NCBI GenBank assembly: GCA_946886245.1
Contig: CAMPIF010000182.1
Span: 1 to 7,959, forward strand
DNA: 7,959 bases
Direction of reading: 5' to 3'
DNA from: Ectopseudomonas composti
GTDB lineage: Bacteria > Pseudomonadota > Gammaproteobacteria > Pseudomonadales > Pseudomonadaceae
The translations under genes were made by a program, and so were the position numbers. Of the stretch, positions 1 through 6,114 are shown piece after piece; positions within the stretch are counted from its first letter, which is position 1; every line of letters starts with the position of its first letter. The notes under the pieces were generated by a model. The model was not told the origin of the DNA. It saw only the letters and a list, made by a program, of their open reading frames with translations, and ran no database searches.

Positions 1-2054
1 TCCTCGCCCAGCACCCGCTGACGGTGACGGCAGCGCAGCGCCAGGCGGCCGCGGCCTATCTGGTCGAGGAGCTGGCGGCCAAGCCCATCGAGTTCACCTT
101 CAGCAAGTACGCCCGGCAACTGCTCGACACCCTGCAGCAGCGCATGCAGGCCAGCCATGTCTGGGATGACTACCGCGCCGCGCTGGACAACCTGCGCGGC
201 CGGCCGGTGCAGCGCTGGTCGCTGGCGCAGACCTGGCTCGATGGCCTCTGCGCGCAGGACGAGGCGCTGGCCGAGCTGGTCGACTACATTCCCGAAGCCG
301 TGGCCATCAGCCTGCTGGACGACGAGTTCCCGCGTCGCTTCACCGAAGTCGACCTGCGTTTCACCGTCAGCGGCCTGCTCGGCGATCACCCGCGTGTGCA
401 GGGTGGTGCCCTGGTGTTGGCCATCGACGATTACTTCGCCCGTCTGCAGCAGCACCGCGGCGACTTCGTGCCGCAGTTGCAGCGCTACCAGGCGCTGCGC
501 CAGGAGGTCATCAACCGCGAGCGCCAGGCCCTGCGCCTGTCCGAGTTCAAGCCACGGCCGCTGTCGTCCTTCGTGCGTAACAAGTTGATCAACGATGTGT
601 ACCTGGGTTTCATCGGCGACAACCTGGCCAAGCAGATGGGCACCGCTGGCGAGAACAAGCGCACCGACCTGATGGGCCTGCTGATGCTCATCTCGCCGCC
701 CGGCTACGGCAAGACCACGCTGATGGAGTACGTGGCGCACCGCCTGGGTCTGATCTTCATGAAGATCAACGGCCCGGCCCTGGGCCACGAAGTGCGTTCC
801 ATCGACCCGGCGCAGGCGCCGGACGCCACTTCGCGCCAGGAGCTGGAAAAGCTCAACCTGGCGCTGGAAATGGGCAACAACGTGATGCTGTATGTCGACG
901 ACATCCAGCACACCCACCCGGAGTTCTTGCAGAAGTTCATCTCGCTCTGTGACGGCACGCGGCGCATCGAAGGCGTATGGAAGGGCAAGACCAAGACCTA
1001 CGACATGCGCGGCAAGAAGTTCTGCGTGGTGATGAGCGGCAACCCGTACACCGAGTCCGGCGACGTGTTCAAGATCCCCGACATGCTCGCCAACCGGGCC
1101 GACATCTACAACCTGGGCGACACCCTGGGTGGCATGCAGGAAGCCTTCGCGCTGTCCTATATCGAGAACAGCCTGACGTCCAACCCGGTGCTGGCGCCGC
1201 TGGCCACCCGCGACATGGCCGACGTCTACCGCTTCGTCGCCAAGGCCGAGGGCAAGCCGTTCTCCGCCAACGAGCTGTCGCACACCTACAGCGCCGCCGA
1301 GATCAACGAGATCAGCTCGACCCTGCAGCGCCTGATGCAGATTCGCGATGTGGTCGGTCGGGTCAACCAGCAGTACATCGTCAGCGCCGCGCAGGCCGAC
1401 AGCTACCGCACCGAGCCGCCGTTCAAGCTGCAGGGCAGCTACCGCAACATGAACAAGATGGCCGAGAAGATCAGCGCGGTGATGAATGACGCCGAACTGC
1501 TGCAACTGATCGCCGACCACTATCAGGGCGAGTCGCAGTTGCTCACCACCGGTGCCGAGGAGAATCTGCTCAAGCTCGCCGAGCTGCGCGGCAACCAGAC
1601 GCCCGAGCAGGCCGAACGCTGGGCGCAGATCAAGCGCGACTTCATGCGCAACAAGGCCATGGGCGGCAGCGACAGCGATGTCGGTGGCCGCATGGTGGCG
1701 CAGCTCAATGATCTGGTCGAGAGCGTGCGCGGCCTGGGCACGGGCAAGTCGTCCGGCGAGGCGCCGAGCATTCCCTGGCAGCAGCTGCTCGCCGGCCTGG
1801 ACAACCTCGGCAAGCTGCGCCCGCAGGTTGAGGTGGTTGCGCCGCCACAGCAGGGCACGCAAAAATTGCTGGAAAGCCTGGCCGACAGCCTGGAAAACAG
1901 CTTCCTGCCGCTGGTCAAGGCGATGGACAAGAAAATCGACATCGATTTGCGTACCCACAACCGCATGCTGGAAATCTCCACCCAACTGCGTGACCTCGGT
2001 ACGCTGCTCGGGCACGAGCAGCGCACCGACGTCTCGGATGACGAGGCGCCGTGA
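1..2054 (+). CDS. Large AAA+ ATPase, 'DNA repair ATPase' type (C-terminal part, 5' end outside window)
   Basis: The frame is open from base 3 to the TGA at 2052-2054, with no stop at the left edge. The GTG at 24 has no Shine-Dalgarno, so the gene almost certainly begins upstream. Residue numbers here count from that GTG. A full AAA+ core is visible: Walker A SPPGYGKTT (224-232), Walker B ending in VDD (D292, D293), sensor-1-like MSGNP with N340, a candidate arginine finger R358 in LANRAD, and a sensor-2-like GSYRN (471-475). Residues 1-200 before the core and ~480-676 after it look mostly helical, and ~610-665 could form a coiled coil. There is no signal peptide or membrane segment in the visible part, so it is probably cytoplasmic. 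I recognise the region around residues 358-400 as typical of the very large bacterial proteins annotated 'DNA repair ATPase' (DUF3686-linked), whose biochemical role is not established. The AAA+ call is firm. The family name comes from memory and the repair function is only an annotation habit. Confidence 0.85.
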   Translation, partial: LAQHPLTVTAAQRQAAAAYLVEELAAKPIEFTFSKYARQLLDTLQQRMQASHVWDDYRAALDNLRGRPVQRWSLAQTWLDGLCAQDEALAELVDYIPEAVAISLLDDEFPRRFTEVDLRFTVSGLLGDHPRVQGGALVLAIDDYFARLQQHRGDFVPQLQRYQALRQEVINRERQALRLSEFKPRPLSSFVRNKLINDVYLGFIGDNLAKQMGTAGENKRTDLMGLLMLISPPGYGKTTLMEYVAHRLGLIFMKINGPALGHEVRSIDPAQAPDATSRQELEKLNLALEMGNNVMLYVDDIQHTHPEFLQKFISLCDGTRRIEGVWKGKTKTYDMRGKKFCVVMSGNPYTESGDVFKIPDMLANRADIYNLGDTLGGMQEAFALSYIENSLTSNPVLAPLATRDMADVYRFVAKAEGKPFSANELSHTYSAAEINEISSTLQRLMQIRDVVGRVNQQYIVSAAQADSYRTEPPFKLQGSYRNMNKMAEKISAVMNDAELLQLIADHYQGESQLLTTGAEENLLKLAELRGNQTPEQAERWAQIKRDFMRNKAMGGSDSDVGGRMVAQLNDLVESVRGLGTGKSSGEAPSIPWQQLLAGLDNLGKLRPQVEVVAPPQQGTQKLLESLADSLENSFLPLVKAMDKKIDIDLRTHNRMLEISTQLRDLGTLLGHEQRTDVSDDEAP

Positions 2055-2602
2055 GACGAGGCTGGCTGACCGAGCTGCGTCCGCTGCTGGTGATCAGCGG
2101 CGTGATGCTGCTGGTGCAGCTGGTCAATGGCGCCTTCGCGGGTGCCTTGAACGTCTGGGGGCTGCTACCCCGGCATGTCGAGGCGCTGCCCGGGATTCTC
2201 TTCGCGCCTTGGCTGCATGGCAGTTGGGCGCATCTGCTCAGCAACCTCAGTGGTCTGCTGGTGCTCGGCAGCCTGGTGCTGCTGCGCTCGCGTCGCGATT
2301 TCTATTTTTCCAGCGCCTTCATCATCCTTGGCAGCGGGGCGCTGGTCTGGCTGTTCGGTCGTACCGGCCTGCACGTCGGTGCCAGCGGCTGGCTGTTCGG
2401 CTTCTGGGGGCTACTTCTGGCGCGCGCGTGGTTCGAGCGCAGCCTGCTCGATCTGCTGTTGGCGGTGCTGGTGTTCTTCCTTTACGGCGGCTGGTTCTTC
2501 GGCCTGCTGCCGCGTGCTGGCGTTTCCTTCGAATACCACCTGGCGGGGGCTTTTTGTGGGGTGCTTTACGCCGCCCTGAGCCGCCGCCGTCTCACTCGAT
2601 GA
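2051..2602 (+). CDS. Rhomboid-family intramembrane serine protease
   Basis: A 183-residue polytopic membrane protein predicted to cleave transmembrane substrates within the inner membrane. Catalytic features are complete: the HGSWAHLLSN motif (H56, H61, N65) at the start of TM2, the nucleophile in GASG (S112) in TM4, and the partner histidine H163 in EYHLAGAFCG in TM6. Hydrophobic stretches at about 11-28, 57-78, 84-102, 109-126, 131-152 and 158-177 give the basic six-helix core with no extra soluble domain. The GTG start lies in a GTGA overlap with the ATPase stop, with GAGG at 2043-2046 four bases upstream. This implies translational coupling. An in-frame ATG 18 codons later would cut into TM1, so GTG is preferred. 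The substrate cannot be read from sequence. The tight coupling suggests it acts with the ATPase, or processes a membrane partner encoded nearby. Confidence 0.93.
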   Translation: MRRGWLTELRPLLVISGVMLLVQLVNGAFAGALNVWGLLPRHVEALPGILFAPWLHGSWAHLLSNLSGLLVLGSLVLLRSRRDFYFSSAFIILGSGALVWLFGRTGLHVGASGWLFGFWGLLLARAWFERSLLDLLLAVLVFFLYGGWFFGLLPRAGVSFEYHLAGAFCGVLYAALSRRRLTR

Positions 2603-2603
2603 A

Positions 2604-2608
2604 AAGGA
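2604..2608 (+). promoter_or_regulatory. Shine-Dalgarno for the PLD-family gene
   Basis: AAGGA six bases before the ATG at 2615, in the 12-base gap after the rhomboid stop. It is the clearest ribosome binding site in the window and fixes the PLD gene start. The other genes of the unit rely on overlapping stop/start codons with weaker sites. Confidence 0.75.
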
Positions 2609-2614
2609 CTTTAT

Positions 2615-3304
2615 ATGGACTTCAACCGTCTCGATCAGCAACTGCGTGACAGCCTGGCCGATCTGCGCCTGAGCAATGAGGAGCGTGACGAGCTGCGCCA
2701 GCTGGGCAGTGAACTGAGTAGCGACCAGGTGCGTTTCATGCGCAACCGCGCCTTCGCCCTGGCGCGAGAACTGATGCGTGAGCCGGAGAACGTCGAGCCG
2801 GCGCTGAAATGGCTCGAGCAGGTGATCAAGACCCTCGACAGCGCCGGCAGCGCGCCGCGCGTGGAGCATGCCAGCGCTCACTTCAGTCCGGGCGAGAGCT
2901 GCCGGCGCAAGATTCGCGAGCTGTGCCGCCAGGCGCGCAAGAGCGTGGATATCTGCGTCTACACCATCTCCGACGATCAGCTCAGCGAAGAGGTGCTCGC
3001 CTGTCATGAGCGCGGCATCGCCGTGCGGGTGATCACCGACAACGAAAAACAGTTCGATGTCGGCAGCGATATCCAGTGGCTGCGTGACAAGGGGGTGCCG
3101 CTGCGCATCGACGCCGGGCCTTATCACATGCACCACAAGTTCGCCCTGTTCGACGGCCGCCTGCTGCTCAACGGCAGCTTCAACTGGACGCGCAGCGCCA
3201 CCACCAGCAACGAGGAAAACCTGCTGGTGATCGACCACCCGCAGCTGCTGGCAGCCTACAGTCGTGAGTTCGAAGCGCTCTGGGCACGTTACGCAGGCAA
3301 CTGA
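2615..3304 (+). CDS. Single-HKD phospholipase D-superfamily nuclease/phosphodiesterase (Nuc/Zucchini-like)
   Basis: A 229-residue protein with a C-terminal PLD domain (about 88-229). The HKD motif reads HHKFALFD (H173 or H174 region, K175, D180; the canonical set is H173-K175-D180), followed by NGSFNWT (186-192) and NEENLLVI (199-206). This block closely resembles bacterial Nuc and mitochondrial PLD6/Zucchini, enzymes that work as homodimers because each chain supplies one HKD motif. Family activities are nucleic-acid cleavage or cardiolipin hydrolysis through a phosphohistidine intermediate. No signal peptide or transmembrane helix is visible, unlike secreted Nuc or membrane-anchored Zucchini, so a cytoplasmic nuclease is the better guess. 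Residues 1-85 are charged and look helical, and I do not recognise a domain there. Its stop overlaps the helicase start as TGATG, pointing to a shared function. Phospholipase activity cannot be excluded. Confidence 0.9.
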   Translation: MDFNRLDQQLRDSLADLRLSNEERDELRQLGSELSSDQVRFMRNRAFALARELMREPENVEPALKWLEQVIKTLDSAGSAPRVEHASAHFSPGESCRRKIRELCRQARKSVDICVYTISDDQLSEEVLACHERGIAVRVITDNEKQFDVGSDIQWLRDKGVPLRIDAGPYHMHHKFALFDGRLLLNGSFNWTRSATTSNEENLLVIDHPQLLAAYSREFEALWARYAGN

Positions 3305-6015
3305 TGAATCATCCTCACGCTCGCCAGCTCCTCGGCTTCTACCGCAGTTGCTACCTGGCCGACAGCCGCGACCTGGACCTGGATAACCTCGGCAAGCTGC
3401 CCGCCAACCGCTGGGCCTGGCTCGATGGGCTCGAGGAACTGGCCAGCGGCGGCATACCGCTGTTACCGCTGTCGGCCGAGCTGGGTCACGCGCTGGCCGA
3501 GGCGCAGGCGCTGTATCAGCGTGAGCTGCAACTGGTCTATGGCGTGCTGCCGATCTGTGGCCGCCTGCAATTGGAGGGCGGTGGTTCGCAGACGATCTGC
3601 GGCCCGCTGTTCTATTACGAGGCGAGCCTGCAACCGACGGCGGACGGGCAGAGCCACTTGCTCGCCATCGACCCGCAGCAGGTGCATGGCAACTGGCGTC
3701 TGCTGCGCCGTCTGTTCGATGAAAGCGGCCACGCCAGCCTCGATGGTCTGCCACTGCCGGCGGCACCACTGGATGCTGCCGCGCTGGGCCAGTTGCTCGC
3801 CTGGGTGGCGCGCAATACGCAGGTGCGCGAGGTCAGCGAGGCCGCTGGTTTCCCGCAGTTGGTGAGCGCTGAGGTGTTGGCCAAGGCCCAGCGGCGTCGC
3901 AGTTTGTCGCTGCAGGCGGGTGCCTTCGTCGCGCTGGTGCCGCGCGGTAGCGGTAGCCGTGGCATCGCCCATGAGTTGCAACTGCTGCAGGACGCCGAGC
4001 GACTGTCACCTGCCTTGTTGCAGCTGTTGGGCGAAACACCCCCTGTGCAGGCGGTGGGCTCGACCAGCAAGCCGCAGCGTCTGCCGGCGCAGCTCAGCAC
4101 TGCCCAGTGCCAGGCGCTGGCCAATGCCGCGCGCCACCCGCTGAGCCAGATTTCCGGCCCGCCCGGTACCGGCAAGAGCTACAGCCTGGCGGCGCTGGCG
4201 CTGGATCGCTATCTGCAGGGTGAGAGCGTGCTGCTGGTCAGCCGCAGTGCCCAGGCGGTGCGCGTGATCGCGCACAAGTTGCGCGAGGATTTCGGCCTGC
4301 GTGACGGCGTGCTCGAAGGCGACGGCCAGAGCCTGCGCCAGGCCTTGCGCGAGCGTCTGGAGCGGTTGCTGCAGGGCGAGTTCGAATGGGTGTCGGAGCA
4401 AGCCGAAGAGCGTCAACGCAGCGAGCTGCAAGTGCTGACCGAGGCCGAGCTGCGCCTGTCGGCAGATTTTCGTAAGCGCTGCGAGCAGGCTGTGCGCTGG
4501 AGCCGCCTGTTGCTGCGCGCCGAACGTGGCAGCCTGGCCTTCTGGCAGCGCTGGTTGCAGGTGCCCTGGGTACGCAGGCGCATCGGCAGCAGTGTGCGCC
4601 CCTGGGCATTGCTGGATGAGTTGCGTGATTGCCAGCAGCGCCGCCAGCTTCTGAGCCGTGAGCACCTCAACAGTCATCGCGCCCTGAACCTCAAGCGCCT
4701 GCTGGTCAGCGACCGCGCGCTGTTCGTGCGTTACAACCAGGCCATTCGCGCGCGCAGCTCACAGCGTCAACTGGCCTTGTTCGAGGATATCGACCCGGCG
4801 CGCCTGCTGGCTGCCTTTCCGATCTGGGTGGTGACCCTGGACGAATTGCACCGCCTGCTGCCACTGCGTCCGGAGCTGTTCGATGTGATGGTGATGGACG
4901 AGGCGACGCAGTGCGACATCGCCTCGGCGCTGCCGGCCTTCCAGCGCTGCAAGCGCGCCGTGGTCACCGGCGATGCGCGCCAATTGCGGCACATCTCCTT
5001 TCTCTCCCGCACGCGCGAAACGCAGTTGCTGCAGCGCGCCGGCCTGCAGGCCGAGGAGCGCGAGGCCTGGAGCTACCGCGACAACAGCGTGCTGGATCTG
5101 GTCGGCCTGCAGTTGGCCAGCCAGGAGGCGGTGGTTTTTCTCGATGAGCATTTCCGCAGCCGCCCGGCGCTGATCCGCTTCAGCAACGAGCTGTTCTACG
5201 ACCAGCGCCTGCGGGTGATGAAGGAGCGCCCCGGCGTTGATGCCTGCGACAGCCTGCAGCTGCTGCGTATCGAGGGCCAGCGCGGGCGCAACGGTGCCAA
5301 CGAGGCGGAGGTCGAGCGGGTGCTGGCGCTGATCACGGCGCACCTGGCCGAATACCAGGGCAGCCCGCTCAAACCGAGCATCGGCGTGCTGTCGCCGTTT
5401 CGCGATCAGGTCGAGCGCATCCGCACACGCATCGGCGAAACGCTGCCGTTGGAGCAACTGCGCGAGTTTCGTCTGCTGGTGGATACGCCCTACGGCTTTC
5501 AGGGCGAGGAGCGCGACCTGATGATCCTCAGTTTCGCCATCGACCGCGAATCGAGTCAGGCGGCCAGCTACCTGAACCGCGCCGATCTGTTCAACGTCGC
5601 CATCACGCGTGCCCGCGAGCGCCAGGTGCTGCTGTTCAGCGGTGACGAACGCCAGTTACCGGCCACGCATCTGTTGCGCCGCTACCTGGAATTCCTGCAC
5701 AAGCCTGGTGTCAGTTGGCAGGCGGGGGCTGTGGAAGTCGCCCGGCAGAACCTGTGTCAGGCGCTCGAAAGTCAGGGCGTCAGCGTGTGGAGTCACTATC
5801 CGCTGGCCGGACAGGTGCTGGACCTGTTCTGTCGCCGGGGCGACAGGTGCCTGGCCATCGACCTGATCGGTTTTCCGGGGGAGGGCGAGGGCTTTCTCGA
5901 GCTGGAGCGCTACCTGGTGCTGGCGCGCGCCGGCCTGGAGACCTTGCCGCTGAGCTACGGTCTATGGCGTGAGGCACCGGAGCAGGCGTTGCAGGCGGTA
6001 CTGGCGCGACTCTGA
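3304..6015 (+). CDS. SF1 helicase, Upf1/DNA2-like, with C-terminal REase-like domain
   Basis: A 903-residue ATP-dependent nucleic-acid helicase of superfamily 1. Visible motifs: Q motif LSTAQ (Q268), Walker A GPPGTGKS (285-292), Ia around VLLVSRS (309-315), motif II DEATQ (532-536), motif III GDARQL (556-561), motif IV around EHFRSRP (615-621), motif V GFQGEERD (731-738) and motif VI NVAITRARE (764-772). DEATQ and GFQGEE are typical of the Upf1/MOV10/DNA2 branch, not UvrD/Rep, so the substrate may be RNA or DNA. Some 240 residues separate motifs I and II and carry a long charged helical insert (~325-500). Residues 1-255 are an unassigned N-terminal region. The tail (~805-903) resembles the REase-like domain found at the end of many such helicases, with LDLFC (D840) and AID (851-853), but the usual acidic residue of the ExD/ExK site is Ala. 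The ATG at 3304 shares one base with the PLD stop, so translation is coupled. There is no kinase or membrane domain. Confidence 0.92.
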   Translation: MNHPHARQLLGFYRSCYLADSRDLDLDNLGKLPANRWAWLDGLEELASGGIPLLPLSAELGHALAEAQALYQRELQLVYGVLPICGRLQLEGGGSQTICGPLFYYEASLQPTADGQSHLLAIDPQQVHGNWRLLRRLFDESGHASLDGLPLPAAPLDAAALGQLLAWVARNTQVREVSEAAGFPQLVSAEVLAKAQRRRSLSLQAGAFVALVPRGSGSRGIAHELQLLQDAERLSPALLQLLGETPPVQAVGSTSKPQRLPAQLSTAQCQALANAARHPLSQISGPPGTGKSYSLAALALDRYLQGESVLLVSRSAQAVRVIAHKLREDFGLRDGVLEGDGQSLRQALRERLERLLQGEFEWVSEQAEERQRSELQVLTEAELRLSADFRKRCEQAVRWSRLLLRAERGSLAFWQRWLQVPWVRRRIGSSVRPWALLDELRDCQQRRQLLSREHLNSHRALNLKRLLVSDRALFVRYNQAIRARSSQRQLALFEDIDPARLLAAFPIWVVTLDELHRLLPLRPELFDVMVMDEATQCDIASALPAFQRCKRAVVTGDARQLRHISFLSRTRETQLLQRAGLQAEEREAWSYRDNSVLDLVGLQLASQEAVVFLDEHFRSRPALIRFSNELFYDQRLRVMKERPGVDACDSLQLLRIEGQRGRNGANEAEVERVLALITAHLAEYQGSPLKPSIGVLSPFRDQVERIRTRIGETLPLEQLREFRLLVDTPYGFQGEERDLMILSFAIDRESSQAASYLNRADLFNVAITRARERQVLLFSGDERQLPATHLLRRYLEFLHKPGVSWQAGAVEVARQNLCQALESQGVSVWSHYPLAGQVLDLFCRRGDRCLAIDLIGFPGEGEGFLELERYLVLARAGLETLPLSYGLWREAPEQALQAVLARL

Positions 6016-6022
6016 CACTGTC

Positions 6023-6052
6023 AGCCCTTGAGCCGATGTCGCGGGCTTTCTT
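6023..6052 (+). terminator. Weak Rho-independent terminator-like hairpin
   Basis: AGCCC (6023-6027) pairs with GGGCT (6043-6047), followed by a short T-rich run TTTCTT (6047-6052). It begins 8 bases after the helicase stop, which fits the end of the four-gene unit. A nested alternative pairs 6031-6034 with 6044-6047. The 5-bp stem and 15-base loop are poor for an intrinsic terminator, so this may be only a partial stop or chance pairing. Confidence 0.35.
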
Positions 6053-6070
6053 GACGCGCGCGGCGATCGT

Positions 6071-6089
6071 GCCTAGGCCTGTATCAGGC
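6071..6089. other. Nested inverted repeats in the leader of the phosphorylase gene
   Basis: GCCTAGGC (6071-6078) is a perfect palindrome. It overlaps a second perfect inverted repeat, GCCTG-TAT-CAGGC (6077-6089). They lie 25-45 bases before the phosphorylase ATG in the 99-base gap, where an operator or small RNA hairpin could sit. I cannot tie them to a known regulator, and short GC-rich palindromes are common in this kind of genome. Confidence 0.25.
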
Positions 6090-6114
6090 AGACCATCAAT
6101 GTACCGGGGGGCTC

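Noticed and set aside
24..26. GTG as the true start of the AAA+ ATPase
   Set aside because: The frame stays open to the window edge, there is no Shine-Dalgarno before it, and proteins of this family are much longer with the AAA+ core near the C-terminus.
1552..2649. Plus-strand open frame of 365 codons over the ATPase end and rhomboid gene
   Set aside because: It is Arg/Ser/Ala/Trp-rich translation in a shifted frame of two clear genes, with no motif or ribosome site.
2411..3769. Long minus-strand open frame of 452 codons across rhomboid, PLD and helicase genes
   Set aside because: It spans three well-supported genes on the other strand, has low-complexity composition (His/Arg/Ala/Gln rich) and no family motif. 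It is a high-GC shadow frame.
2615..6015. Calling the PLD-helicase pair outright a Mokosh type I system
   Set aside because: The helicase has no Ser/Thr kinase or membrane part, extra genes are coupled upstream, and the neighbourhood looks like ordinary core chromosome. It is reported only as a Mokosh-like architecture.
6051..6079. TTGACG (6051-6056) as a -35 box for the phosphorylase
   Set aside because: At 17-18 bases spacing there is only TAGGCC or AGGCCT, a poor -10, and TTGACG overlaps the terminator-like T run. It is not strong enough to annotate.
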